A stretch of 37,984 bases of DNA from Spirochaetales bacterium Spiro_04. GTDB taxonomy: Bacteria; Spirochaetota; Spirochaetia; Sphaerochaetales; Sphaerochaetaceae. Below the pieces are notes generated by a model, which ran no database searches, was not told the origin of the DNA, and saw only the letters and a program-made list of their open reading frames with translations. Positions 18,146-29,307 of this stretch are shown piece by piece; position 1 is the stretch's first letter; each line of letters starts with the position of its first letter. The stretch is taken from contig LVBF01000089.1 in assembly GCA_001604325.1 (NCBI GenBank), forward strand, positions 1-37,984, read 5' to 3'. The position numbers and the translations under genes are program-made.

Positions 18146-19147
18146 TCAGAGGGAAAGAATTGTCTTCCAGACCCCCTCATCGGTGGGGATGCCCTCCCTC
18201 AGGTTCTCCTCGCGCACCTTCAGGCGGTTCTGTCCCGGCCAACGGACCTCACTTCCCGCTTCAATCGGCTGGCTTGCATTGACCGCCGCAAGCGAAGATG
18301 CGATGCGCGCCTCGATCTCAGTGCGGTCGGGGAAGGAGGCGAGATTCACCGCAATGAAGACCTGGCTCACGTCCCGCTCCTCCTCCATCCCCCTGATGTC
18401 GGCGGTGGTGTTCCCACCGCTGAGTGCCGCTGCGACGAGATCGAGCGCGAGGGCCAAGCTGGTCCCCTTCCAAAAGCCGACCGGCAGCGGTCGTTTGCTC
18501 TCCAAAATCGACTGGGGATCGTCGGTGAGGGTGCCATCTCTGTCCCACCCTCCGGGAACGGGAAGCGGTTTGCCTTCACGCACATACCCCTCCATCTTCC
18601 CATAACTGAAGAGTGACATCGCCATGTCCACGAGGAGTATCCCCTCCGGTGAGGGGATGGCGATGACCAGGGGATTGTTGCCGATCGTGGCGTCCAAGCC
18701 GCCCCAGGCAGGCATCAACGGCATCGTATTGGTCCAGAGGATGCCGATGCACCCCGCCTCGGCGGCCATGATGCCGTAGGCGCCGGGGCGCATCCAGTGG
18801 TTCGTGTTCTTCAGGGCCACGATGCCGACAGCGTGCGCTTTTGCCAGCTCGATGGCCCGGCTCATCGCGGCATGGGCGTTGAGGTTGCCCACCCCGCTGT
18901 TGCCATCCCAGCGCTCCAGAACCCCAAAAGAGGCGCTGAGTGTCGCCTTCTTGTGCACATCGACGATACCGCGGTCAATGAAGCTGATGAGGGCGGGGAA
19001 GCGATGGGCCCCATGCGTGTAGACCCCCTCCAGGGAGGTATCGGCAAGCAAGCGGGCACAGAGCAGCGTCTCTGCCTCGCCCATCCCCCGACTTCTCAGC
19101 ACTCGTTCAAACTGGAATTTCATCTCTTCATATGGCACCCTGATCAT
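18146..19147 (-). CDS. Malate/L-lactate dehydrogenase family, 2,3-diketo-L-gulonate reductase (YiaK)-like
   Basis: MIRVPYEEMKFQFERVLRSRGM..., YTHGAHRFPALI, NTNHWMRPGAYG, PAWGGLDATIGNNPLVIAIPS. Confidence 0.85.
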   Translation of the reverse strand: MIRVPYEEMKFQFERVLRSRGMGEAETLLCARLLADTSLEGVYTHGAHRFPALISFIDRGIVDVHKKATLSASFGVLERWDGNSGVGNLNAHAAMSRAIELAKAHAVGIVALKNTNHWMRPGAYGIMAAEAGCIGILWTNTMPLMPAWGGLDATIGNNPLVIAIPSPEGILLVDMAMSLFSYGKMEGYVREGKPLPVPGGWDRDGTLTDDPQSILESKRPLPVGFWKGTSLALALDLVAAALSGGNTTADIRGMEEERDVSQVFIAVNLASFPDRTEIEARIASSLAAVNASQPIEAGSEVRWPGQNRLKVREENLREGIPTDEGVWKTILSL

Positions 19148-19156
19148 CTGCTACTC

Positions 19157-22100
19157 CTATCGATAGTATACAATGCGGCTACAGTCGCGGACAAAGACGA
19201 CCGCTGCGGTGACCGGCTTCTCCCAGATTTTGGCGGCCGCCTCCATATAGGTGCGCAGCTGCCCCTCGTGGGCGCGCTCATCCCACCAACGGTCGCTCTT
19301 GAAGTCGACCACAAGCACGCCCGTTCCTTGGTCGACCACCAGGTCGATGGCCCCCTCCACCGCGACGGGCCGCCCTGCTGTCTCACGCTTGAGGAAGAAA
19401 CCGACCTCAACGTGGCGGGGATAGGGGGCGATCTCCTGCAGATACAGCTCACTCTCGAAAAAGGAGTCGACCAGAGAGCGGCCGTCCCTCTGCAGCGTCG
19501 CCAACTCACTGGCGCTGAGGTGTCCCACAAGCGCGGGGGGGATGGGGATGCGGCCTTCACCGCCTCCCATGATGCGCTCCTCCAGCAGAAAGTGGACCAG
19601 CGTACCGAAGGCGGTGACCTGCTCCTCCCCATACCGGGCCAAGATCTCATCACTCTCCAGGAGCGGCAGGGGGAGTGCACCCTCGCCCATGCGGGCGGGA
19701 TAGAGGGTGGTCACCCCCACCCTGTTCACCTGCACTTCGATCGCTTCCCGGCTTCGCTCATACCAGCGTCTATTCTCGGCGAGGCGGAGGGCAAAGGCCT
19801 CCTCCCCCTCACGCCTGCTGCCATAGAGCATCCCCTCCTTGATCGGTTCGATGGGGAGAACGCGCACGATGCCACGCTCCAGAGCGGGATTGCTGATATC
19901 GAGGCCGAGCGCTTCGGTGAGCATCAAGAGGAGGGTATCGGCATGCCCATCCTTGGTGAGCGAGCGGTTGTTGCGAGTGAAGCTGCCACTGAAGACCAGG
20001 TGGGTCTCACTGCGTGTCAACGCGACGTAGAGCAGGCGCTTCAGCTCGGCTCGTTCGCGCAGCAACTCCTCATCCTGCCCCTCCAGTTGACCGGCGTGGC
20101 GGGCCCTCATGACCTTGGTGGGGCTCTCACTGATCGGTTCATCGAGGTAGTGGGGGATGGGGACATTGGCGTAGGTGGAGATCAAGGCTTCGGTGCGCTT
20201 CGCCTTGCTGCCGGTGTTGGCGACGATGACGATCGGGAACTCAAGCCCCTTGGACTTGTGGATCGACATGAGCTGCACCCCCTCCTCCACCTCCTTGATC
20301 ACCTCCAGGTCCTCGATCTTCTCATTCTGGGCCAGATGTTCGCGCAAAAAGTCAACGAACTGACTCACGCTCTTGCCCTCGCTTTGGTGAATCTGGGCGA
20401 GCCGGTGGAGGAAGGTATAGTGCTCCACGTAGACCTGATACTCCTCGCTCTTTACCAGGTGGAGGTAGTAGCCGCTCTCATAAAAGAGGGCATGGATGAG
20501 AACAGTGAGCGGGGCCGTCCCGACCAGGAGACGCAGCTCCTCGTAGAAGAGGGCGCACTCGGCGTACCGAGCTTGGTCATCCGCGCTGAGATCCGGGATG
20601 GGCGTGAAGGGCGGATGCTCCATAACGGAGACGAGGGCGCGGTCGCTGAGGTTGCAGAAGGGACTTCTGAGCACCACGGCATAGGCGAGGCGATCCTCCG
20701 GATAGAGGATGAGCTGCAGCATGGCATAGAGGTCGCCCGCCACCGATTCGAGCATCAAGGAGCGGGCCGCCTGGACACTGTACGGTATCCGCCGCTGCCT
20801 GAGCGCCTTCTCAAAGCTCAGCTGGTTGGCGGTGGTACGCATCAGGAGGGCGATCTCCCCGCTCTTGGGACGACGCGGGCCCTCGTCTGAGGGAATGAGA
20901 AAGTGGTCGGTGGTGAGCATCTCCTCCACCAAGGCAGCCACCGCGTACGCCTCACTGTCGCTGGCCTTGGCCAGCTCCTCCTCTTCACTGTCGCTCTCGG
21001 TATACGGCTTGATGAGGGCGGTCACCGAGGCTTTGATCCCCTCGGTGGCCCCTCTGGTACCGAGCTCCTCGAAGTCCGCCTCCCAGCGCTCCCCGCTGTG
21101 GGCCATGATGGAGGGGAAGATCGTGTTGAACCACTCGATCAAGGCGGGTTCACTGCGGTAGTTGGTCGCGAGGTGGAAGCTCTTGCCGCCGCTTGAGCCC
21201 AGCTCATCACCAAGCGCTTTGAAGACCGAGACATCGGCGCCGCGGAAGCGGTAGATCGACTGCTTCTCATCCCCGACGAAGAAGAGCTTGTCACGCTCGA
21301 GGTCGCAGGGGGCGGGAATGCCGTCCCCTTCTCGGTCGAGGCGCTCGGAGAGGAGATAGAGCAGATCCTTCTGCAGCTCGTTGTTATCCTGGAACTCGTC
21401 GATCATGATGTAGCGGTAGCGCTCCTTGAAGCGCCTGCGCAGCGCCTTGTTGCGCTTGAGGATATCGACGGCGAGACTGGACACATCGGCGAAGGTGAGG
21501 ATTCCGCTCTCCCGCTTCTCGGTATGGACCGCTTCGATGAAGCGGGCGGTGAAGTCGATCACGGCAGAGAGACGTTCCGGGTTGGTGAGCACCGAGAGGG
21601 CGACGCACACGTTCGTCCTCACCTCCAGGTAGGTCGGCCAACTCTCGTTGAGGATGAGGAGGTCACCCTTCTTGCCGGAGGGCTTGCGCCGGTGGCCGAA
21701 CGGGGAAGCGAGGAGGGTCAGCTCCTCGTGGTATGAGGAGCAGGCGGCAAGCGAATCGAGGAGCTCTTGCGCCTCCGAGGCGACGGCGACGACCGTCGCG
21801 GTCGGATCACTGAGCGAGGCATAGCGGCCCAGGATGACCACCAGATCACCCATGAGGCGTGCATAGGCGCGCTCGACTTCGGAGAGGATGATGGGAGCTG
21901 CGCCGGCATCGACTTCTGCAGGCAGGTGGTAGTGCTGAGTGGCGAGCGGGAGCAGGACTTCGTCGATGAGGCGGTCGGGGGTGTAGAGGGTGCTGAGGAT
22001 CCTCGCCCCCTCGCTCTGCGGCCAGCGGTCGAGCAGCGCCTTCGCTGCGCGGCGCACGCTCTTTTTGCTCGCCTCATCATCGATCGAGTAGTCACTCACG

Positions 22101-22468
22101 ATGCCGTAGTGGAGGGAATCGAGCGTGACGATCGAGCTGCAGAAGCTGTCCAACGTCGAAATGGAGGTCGAACCGAAATCGGCGACTTGGGCGGCGATGG
22201 ATGGATCATCACTGCAGGAGAGCAGCTGGCCGTGGATCCGCTTCTGCATCTCCCGTGCCGCCTTGCGCGTGAAGGTCAGCGTGAGGATCTCGTCGGCCTT
22301 CGCCTTCCCCTCCAGCACCAGGCGCAGGAAGCGGTAGCTGAGCACGGTGGTCTTGCCGCTGCCGGCCCCGGCGCTGACGACGCAGTTGTCATCACACATG
22401 ACGGCGGCCATTTGATGTGCATCCAGTCTGGTGCTGCCGTGGCCAAGGAACTCTTCAAAACGCATCAT
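19157..22468 (-). CDS. addA: UvrD/AddA-type helicase-nuclease
   Basis: Walker A SAGAGSGKTTVLSYRF, LTLTFTRKAAREM, IMIDEFQDNNELQ, FVGDEKQSIYRFRGAD, C-terminal nuclease GAIDLVVDQGTGVLVVDFKSDR. Confidence 0.88.
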   Translation of the reverse strand: MMRFEEFLGHGSTRLDAHQMAAVMCDDNCVVSAGAGSGKTTVLSYRFLRLVLEGKAKADEILTLTFTRKAAREMQKRIHGQLLSCSDDPSIAAQVADFGSTSISTLDSFCSSIVTLDSLHYGIVSDYSIDDEASKKSVRRAAKALLDRWPQSEGARILSTLYTPDRLIDEVLLPLATQHYHLPAEVDAGAAPIILSEVERAYARLMGDLVVILGRYASLSDPTATVVAVASEAQELLDSLAACSSYHEELTLLASPFGHRRKPSGKKGDLLILNESWPTYLEVRTNVCVALSVLTNPERLSAVIDFTARFIEAVHTEKRESGILTFADVSSLAVDILKRNKALRRRFKERYRYIMIDEFQDNNELQKDLLYLLSERLDREGDGIPAPCDLERDKLFFVGDEKQSIYRFRGADVSVFKALGDELGSSGGKSFHLATNYRSEPALIEWFNTIFPSIMAHSGERWEADFEELGTRGATEGIKASVTALIKPYTESDSEEEELAKASDSEAYAVAALVEEMLTTDHFLIPSDEGPRRPKSGEIALLMRTTANQLSFEKALRQRRIPYSVQAARSLMLESVAGDLYAMLQLILYPEDRLAYAVVLRSPFCNLSDRALVSVMEHPPFTPIPDLSADDQARYAECALFYEELRLLVGTAPLTVLIHALFYESGYYLHLVKSEEYQVYVEHYTFLHRLAQIHQSEGKSVSQFVDFLREHLAQNEKIEDLEVIKEVEEGVQLMSIHKSKGLEFPIVIVANTGSKAKRTEALISTYANVPIPHYLDEPISESPTKVMRARHAGQLEGQDEELLRERAELKRLLYVALTRSETHLVFSGSFTRNNRSLTKDGHADTLLLMLTEALGLDISNPALERGIVRVLPIEPIKEGMLYGSRREGEEAFALRLAENRRWYERSREAIEVQVNRVGVTTLYPARMGEGALPLPLLESDEILARYGEEQVTAFGTLVHFLLEERIMGGGEGRIPIPPALVGHLSASELATLQRDGRSLVDSFFESELYLQEIAPYPRHVEVGFFLKRETAGRPVAVEGAIDLVVDQGTGVLVVDFKSDRWWDERAHEGQLRTYMEAAAKIWEKPVTAAVVFVRDCSRIVYYR

Positions 22469-25059
22469 GGGGTGGCATACCTCCTTCTGCAGAGGGGGCG
22501 ATAGGCACACCCATCGCAGCTCTTCTGTGACGGGGTGGCCATCAGCTCACCGGCATCGACCGCCTCTGACAGCGTGGAGAGGCGCCAGGCGAGCACCTCG
22601 CGGGAGCGGGAGGCCTCCTCGCTTCCCTCGTCATCCCAGAGGCTGAAGTACTTCCCCTCCTTGACGCTGTAATAGGAGGCGTTTGCGCACCACTGCCCCT
22701 CCCGCTCCTCGATGAGGCGCTGGTAGAGGGGAAGCTGGTAGCTCTTCATCCGCTCCTCGATCTTCTTCATCGGGGGCGCCCCTTTCTTGTAGTCGATGAC
22801 GCCAAGGCGGCCCTTCTCCCGTTCGACGATCCGGTCGATGCGCCCATTGAGGTACAATCCGTCCTTCGTAGCGTTGAGTTCTTCCTCAAAGCCAATGGAG
22901 CGCGCTCCATCGAAGAGGCGACGCTCAGCAGCGAGGATATCGAGCATGAGGAGGCGGTGCTCGGCGATGATCCACGCCCTGATGGAGGGGGTGGGGCCCC
23001 TTTCGCCGAAGACAGCATCCATCGCCTCATCGAAGAGGGAGAGCAGCAGGGGACGGTACTCCTCATCCTTGGACCCGTCGAAGACTTCGATGCCTTTGAA
23101 GAAGCGCTGGTAGACGAGGTGCTCGACCGTCCCGATGAGGCGGTGGTCAACAAGCGAGCTCTCCCACTCCACATCGTTGATTCTCAAGAGATATCGGGCG
23201 AGGAAGGCGTAGGGACAGCGGTCGAAGAGGTCGATCTTCGTCGCCGAGAGGGAGAGGAGCTCTGTTCCGTCCCGCTCCTCCTTCAGCCTTCCCACCAGCG
23301 AGGGGTGGATGGGGTGGCGGGTGTAATCGTCCGCCCGGAATTGCAGGGTCGTTGCCATCGCGCGCTCGAACCACCTCCGTTGACTGGGCAGGGAACGAAT
23401 CGGCGCGTCCCGCTCCCCCCGCCAGAGGGCAAGCTCGGTGCGGTATGGGTCAAACTCCGCCCCATCGCTCGTTTCCCGCTCGTCGAGACGCCCCTGTTCG
23501 AAGAAGGCGGCGGGCGGCAAGGTCGCCCCTTCGTACCGGCGCAGGTGACAGGAGAGGGTGACCGAACCGATGGGCAGGCACACTGAGCGCAGATGGGCCA
23601 GGGTGGTGTCCCGCTCGGTCTGCTCCCCTTCGTCGGGGAGGAAGAAGAGAGGGCGCTCGACGACCGACGCCTCCTCTTGGTCGAGGCCGATGACGAAGAG
23701 GTGGTCGCTGTTCACGGTGGCCACCTGGGGCCACGCATAGACGGCGACCCCTCCCTCCTTCATTTGGAAGACGTAGCGCTTTGAATGCAGCGTGGTGATG
23801 AGCCAGCCGAAGAGCCGACGGAAGGAAGTGGTGTGGGCAGAGGCGAGCGCCTCCTCGATTTCGGCGATGGCATCGAGGCAGAAGGAGTAGACATCCTCGC
23901 CCGCACTCCCCCGCCACTGTTCGTCGATGAAATAGGCATCCTGGAAGTGGTTGAGGGCACGACGGAGGGCGGGGGCGTTCTCCGCCTCGACGATGCCGAT
24001 GATGCTCTCCTTGAAGCCCCGGTACCAGGTGACGAGCTCTTTATCGTGCAGCCGTTCGATGAACTGGTCGCCCGTGTGGACCGAACCCTCGAAGATCGAC
24101 TCTTCGATGGCGCGGCGGATGAAACGGTGAGCGATCTCACTGTCCCTCCAGGGCACCGAAGGATCGAGCAGGAGGCTCTTGAGGCTCTCCAGGCTGAAGG
24201 AGTCGTCATAGACCTCGCTGAGGCAGAGGAGGAATCGCCCGCCGGGGTAGGCGAGCGGGCTCGCCCCTTCCCGGATGGAAAGGGGGATATCGTAGTGGGC
24301 CGCCTCCTCACTGAGGGGCGGCAAGAGCGTATCGGGGCAGGCGCACCCGATGGTGATGGCATGCGTTGCCACCCCCTCTTCCAACAGCCCCCTGATGGCC
24401 CTGAGCGTTGAGCGGATCTCCTGGATGTGGTTCGGGTAGACGACAAGGGGTGTCAATGGGACCTCGGGAGTCGCCCAGAGTTCGATGTTGGCTGGCCGCC
24501 CCAGCTCCTCGACGAGGCGCTCGGAGGCGGCGATGGTATCGCTGTAGAGGATGATGTAGCGAACATCTTCGTCCCAGATGGCCGGCAGGTGGGCTCGCTC
24601 ATAGCGCGGCTCATAGAGATCGTATTGGGAGAGGAAGCGCCGATACTCGCGGTAGAGCAGCACGAGGTCACCCTGCAACGCCCCGTCGAGGCGGGCGAGC
24701 AGCTCCTCATCACCCACCACGAGCTCCAGGGAGCCCAAGAGCGCGGCGATGGTGCGTTCCAAGCGACGGTAGGATTGCGGGTAGCGTGGGTTGATGAGGC
24801 GTGAGAGCGGCGGACCCTCCTCGATCAAGCGGTGGACGAAGAGCTGGCGGATCAGGGTGTTGGAGCTCTTCTTCTCGGGCGGTTGGGCCATGAAGCGGGC
24901 GCGGAAGGTGTCGAAGGAGATGGCGCGATCGCGCAGAATCGCAGCGCGCTCTGAGTGCAGGGCGTAGTCGACCAGTGCACTCCTGGCGGCGACCTCGGTG
25001 GGGAAGATGCAGACCGCCCCCGTCTCGAAGGCACTGAATACATATGCGCGCTTATCCAT
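22465..25059 (-). CDS. AddB-like PD-(D/E)XK nuclease subunit with predicted Fe-S cysteines
   Basis: FDRCPYAFLARYLL, GRIDRIV...LGVIDYKKG, C-terminal CDGCAYRPLC; ATGA overlap with addA. Confidence 0.75.
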   Translation of the reverse strand: MDKRAYVFSAFETGAVCIFPTEVAARSALVDYALHSERAAILRDRAISFDTFRARFMAQPPEKKSSNTLIRQLFVHRLIEEGPPLSRLINPRYPQSYRRLERTIAALLGSLELVVGDEELLARLDGALQGDLVLLYREYRRFLSQYDLYEPRYERAHLPAIWDEDVRYIILYSDTIAASERLVEELGRPANIELWATPEVPLTPLVVYPNHIQEIRSTLRAIRGLLEEGVATHAITIGCACPDTLLPPLSEEAAHYDIPLSIREGASPLAYPGGRFLLCLSEVYDDSFSLESLKSLLLDPSVPWRDSEIAHRFIRRAIEESIFEGSVHTGDQFIERLHDKELVTWYRGFKESIIGIVEAENAPALRRALNHFQDAYFIDEQWRGSAGEDVYSFCLDAIAEIEEALASAHTTSFRRLFGWLITTLHSKRYVFQMKEGGVAVYAWPQVATVNSDHLFVIGLDQEEASVVERPLFFLPDEGEQTERDTTLAHLRSVCLPIGSVTLSCHLRRYEGATLPPAAFFEQGRLDERETSDGAEFDPYRTELALWRGERDAPIRSLPSQRRWFERAMATTLQFRADDYTRHPIHPSLVGRLKEERDGTELLSLSATKIDLFDRCPYAFLARYLLRINDVEWESSLVDHRLIGTVEHLVYQRFFKGIEVFDGSKDEEYRPLLLSLFDEAMDAVFGERGPTPSIRAWIIAEHRLLMLDILAAERRLFDGARSIGFEEELNATKDGLYLNGRIDRIVEREKGRLGVIDYKKGAPPMKKIEERMKSYQLPLYQRLIEEREGQWCANASYYSVKEGKYFSLWDDEGSEEASRSREVLAWRLSTLSEAVDAGELMATPSQKSCDGCAYRPLCRRRYATP

Positions 25060-25101
25060 GGTCGTTGCAGTATACCATGTTTCAAGCTAGGATGATGAGC
25101 G

Positions 25102-25989
25102 ATGAGACGCTCATTGTACGATATTCCCCACTGGCGCTCCCGTCTGGTGGCAAGCATGCTCTTCAGCCTCGCCTGCTGGCTGTTCTTGGGCCTGAACTTG
25201 GTGCGCATGGTCGACTCGTGGGCCCCTCCCTACCTGGTGGCGAACGTCCCCTTCTTCGCCATGGCCCTCGCCCTCTTCCTCTCCATCCGCTATATTTTGA
25301 CCACCGACCCGCCCTCCTTGGTGACCGACCACCCGCAGGTTCGTACACGGCCGCTCCTCTTGGCCTTTCTCTCCTACCTGGGCGCCAACCTGCTCTTTCT
25401 CCTCATCACCGCCGTCACAGATCCCAGCAGTCTCACCGTCAACCGCGTCGCCTTGACGACGCGACTCCTCTTCATCACGGCGGCCGTGCTCATCACCCCC
25501 CTGCAGACCAGCTGCGAGGAGATCCTCTTCCGCATCATGCCGGTACGGTTTCTCCAAGGCTCGAAGCTGAAGCCCAGCACTCCCGTCGCGCTCTTCAGCG
25601 CCCTCCTCTTCGTCCTGCCCCACCTCTCCAACACGGAGGTCGCCGCCAGCGAGAGCACCCCCATCGTCCTCCTCTACTACGCCATCTTCGGTGCGGCGAC
25701 CACCGCTCTCTGCCTCAAGAGCGGCGGCTTTGAGATCGCCTTGGGTGTCCATGCAGCCAACAACCTCTTTGTCGCGATCATCGCCAACTACCCAAGCTCA
25801 TCCCTGCCGAGCCACCCCTTCTTTCTCTCCCTCCGTCCGACGGGGACCATCGCCGACTTGGTCCAGCTCTCCGTGAGCCTCGGTGTGGTGGCCGTGGTAA
25901 CCAGAAAACGAAAAACGGCAAGACAGGTGACGCCACAACCGGACAGCACTGACCCGCCAAAGCCACCCAACGTGCTATCCGGGAGATGA
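25102..25989 (+). CDS. CPBP-family intramembrane glutamic protease-like protein
   Basis: SCEEILFRIMPVRFL (EExxxR), later His motifs VLPHLSN and GVHAANN; multiple hydrophobic segments. Confidence 0.75.
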   Translation: MRRSLYDIPHWRSRLVASMLFSLACWLFLGLNLVRMVDSWAPPYLVANVPFFAMALALFLSIRYILTTDPPSLVTDHPQVRTRPLLLAFLSYLGANLLFLLITAVTDPSSLTVNRVALTTRLLFITAAVLITPLQTSCEEILFRIMPVRFLQGSKLKPSTPVALFSALLFVLPHLSNTEVAASESTPIVLLYYAIFGAATTALCLKSGGFEIALGVHAANNLFVAIIANYPSSSLPSHPFFLSLRPTGTIADLVQLSVSLGVVAVVTRKRKTARQVTPQPDSTDPPKPPNVLSGR

Positions 25990-26006
25990 AAACCCCTTTT
26001 GCACAG

Positions 26007-26034
26007 CTTCAGGCCACCTCTCGGTGGCCTGAAG
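26007..26034. terminator. Bidirectional hairpin between convergent CPBP and enolase genes
   Basis: CTTCAGGCCACC-TCTC-GGTGGCCTGAAG: 12-bp perfect stem, 4-nt loop. Confidence 0.6.
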
Positions 26035-26058
26035 TACTCGTATGTGAACGTCTCTGAC

Positions 26059-27429
<1,371 letters not shown>

Positions 27430-27486
27430 CTACCGCCCCACCGCTGGACACTAGCCACGGCAATGGTGCTCAGGTATACTGAGGTC

Positions 27487-28449
27487 ATGAAAGATTCAAC
27501 ATCCTTTCAGTTGCCCCATCTCAGCGAAGAGCTGCTTGATTCGATCATCTTTGCCATGGAAGACCAAGTAACCTTTCACTACATCGACCTCAAGGACGGT
27601 ACCGTCCTCCAGGAGGAAGAGAAATCCTACATCATGGATGAAGATGAGGATGTATCGGATGACCGCTTCCTGCCGATCCCCGATTGGACCCCCTCCGATG
27701 GCTTCCGCCTCATGGAGAAGTTCACCGCGAAGGTGAGGAACCAGAGCCTGCAGCAGCAACTGTATGAGGTGCTGCAGAGCGGCAAGGGGGTCTTCCGCAA
27801 GTTCAAGGATGTGCTCTCCCAGGAGCCGATCATCGAGCGCAAGTGGTTCAGCTTCAAGGACGAGCAGCTGAAGCGGGTCGTCGTCTCCTGGTACCGAAAG
27901 CAGGAGGGCGCCTTGGATCTCGAACACCTTCCCGAGGAGTACGAGGAGTTCTTTGAGGACATCCTCCTGGAGGACTTCACCTATGATATGTACGAAGGGC
28001 CTGCCACCGATGAGATCGATGAGATTATCCACGCCACGCTCCACGAGATGAGCGAGGGATCGGAGGAGGACAAGATCGGCTCGCTCTTGCTCACCCGACG
28101 CTTGGAGAGCGAACAGCCGGAGCACTATCTGCTCGCCCGCGCCAACGACGGGACGCTGGCCGCCATCCTCATCTACACGCCCTTGACCGAGGAGGTGGTG
28201 CAGGTCCCCTTCTTCACCGTGGCCAAGCAGTACCGCGGCATGGGGCTCTTTCGGCTGCTCTTCGACGCCTTCAGCCGCCAGATGGCCCGCTTCCACTACA
28301 AGAAGATGATCGTCAACCTCGCCGGTGAGTCGGTGGGCCTGGAGAAGTACTTCTCCCCGTACAAGGCGCGCAACGCCACCAAGCAGGTGACCCTCTCCAC
28401 CGAATCGTGGAACTCGATGCACCCCAGCTTGGAAGGCGCCTTCCTCTAG
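27487..28449 (+). CDS. UPF0158-like domain fused to GNAT acetyltransferase domain
   Basis: N-terminal PSDGFRLMEKFTAKVRNQSLQQQLYEVLQSGKGVFRKFKDVL...WFSFKDEQLKR (UPF0158-like); C-terminal VAKQYRGMGLFRLLFDAF (GNAT motif A-like). Confidence 0.7.
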   Translation: MKDSTSFQLPHLSEELLDSIIFAMEDQVTFHYIDLKDGTVLQEEEKSYIMDEDEDVSDDRFLPIPDWTPSDGFRLMEKFTAKVRNQSLQQQLYEVLQSGKGVFRKFKDVLSQEPIIERKWFSFKDEQLKRVVVSWYRKQEGALDLEHLPEEYEEFFEDILLEDFTYDMYEGPATDEIDEIIHATLHEMSEGSEEDKIGSLLLTRRLESEQPEHYLLARANDGTLAAILIYTPLTEEVVQVPFFTVAKQYRGMGLFRLLFDAFSRQMARFHYKKMIVNLAGESVGLEKYFSPYKARNATKQVTLSTESWNSMHPSLEGAFL

Positions 28450-28463
28450 GCTAAGGAGCTCGC

Positions 28464-29210
28464 ATGCGTATTACCATCTGTGACGACAAACATGACCTGG
28501 GCAATGAAGCGGCCAAACTCGGCATCACCCTCATCAAGCAGGCGATCGAGGAGCGCGGTGGGGCGACCATCACGATGGCCACCGGCCTCAGCCAATCCTC
28601 CCTCTACACCCACCTCACCGCATCCGACCTCGACTGGTCGGCGGTGACCGTCTTCGGTCTCAACGAATACGTGGGGATCTCATCGGCCCACCCCTCATCG
28701 TTTCGCCACTACCTGCAGACCCGCTTCATCGCGAACGTCCACGACCTCAAGGCCTACCATGAGGTGCAGGGCGATGCCGCTGACCTCGACGCAGAGGTCG
28801 CCCGCCTCAATGGCCTGGTCAACGGGAGAGAGATCGACGTCGCCTTCCTCGGCATCGGGGAGAACGGGCACATCGGCTTCAACGACCCCCCGGCCAATTT
28901 CATCACCACCGATCCATACATCATCGTGGACCTCGATGAGCGCTGCAGGCGCCAACAGGTCGGAGAGGGGTGGTTTCGCACCCTCTCTGAGGTGCCGAGA
29001 AAGGCCATCACGATGTCGGTGCGCCAGATGCTGCACTCCCGCCATGTGATCTGCTCGGTGCCCGACCAACGCAAAGCCCGGGCGGTGGCGATGTGCATCT
29101 ACGACCAGATCTCCCCCTACTCGCCCGCCTCGGTGCTCAGGACCAAGCACGAGTGCACCCTCTTCCTCGACCGGACCTCCTCCATCCTCATCATGGGTGA
29201 CCGACGGTAA
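28464..29210 (+). CDS. Glucosamine-6-phosphate deaminase (NagB)-like protein
   Basis: VFGLNEYVG, GIGENGHIGFNDPPANF, CRRQQVGEGWFRTLSEVPRKAITMSVRQML. Confidence 0.8.
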   Translation: MRITICDDKHDLGNEAAKLGITLIKQAIEERGGATITMATGLSQSSLYTHLTASDLDWSAVTVFGLNEYVGISSAHPSSFRHYLQTRFIANVHDLKAYHEVQGDAADLDAEVARLNGLVNGREIDVAFLGIGENGHIGFNDPPANFITTDPYIIVDLDERCRRQQVGEGWFRTLSEVPRKAITMSVRQMLHSRHVICSVPDQRKARAVAMCIYDQISPYSPASVLRTKHECTLFLDRTSSILIMGDRR

Positions 29211-29248
29211 GGGGTTGCTCAAACGAATAAAAAGGGAGGGTGCATCCA

Positions 29249-29277
29249 TTGCGTCTAATATATTAGTATGTTAGATT
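29249..29277 (+). promoter_or_regulatory. uxuA promoter with palindromic operator in the spacer
   Basis: TTGCGT-17-TAGATT; spacer begins with the perfect palindrome CTAATATATTAG (29255-29266). Confidence 0.5.
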
Positions 29278-29307
29278 AGGGGCATACCACCTATGGAGGA
29301 CCCTACC

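Noticed and set aside
18797-20890. 697-aa plus-strand ORF antisense to the YiaK-like gene and addA
   Set aside because: Spans two genes on the opposite strand, has no motif, and composition matches other antisense shadows here.
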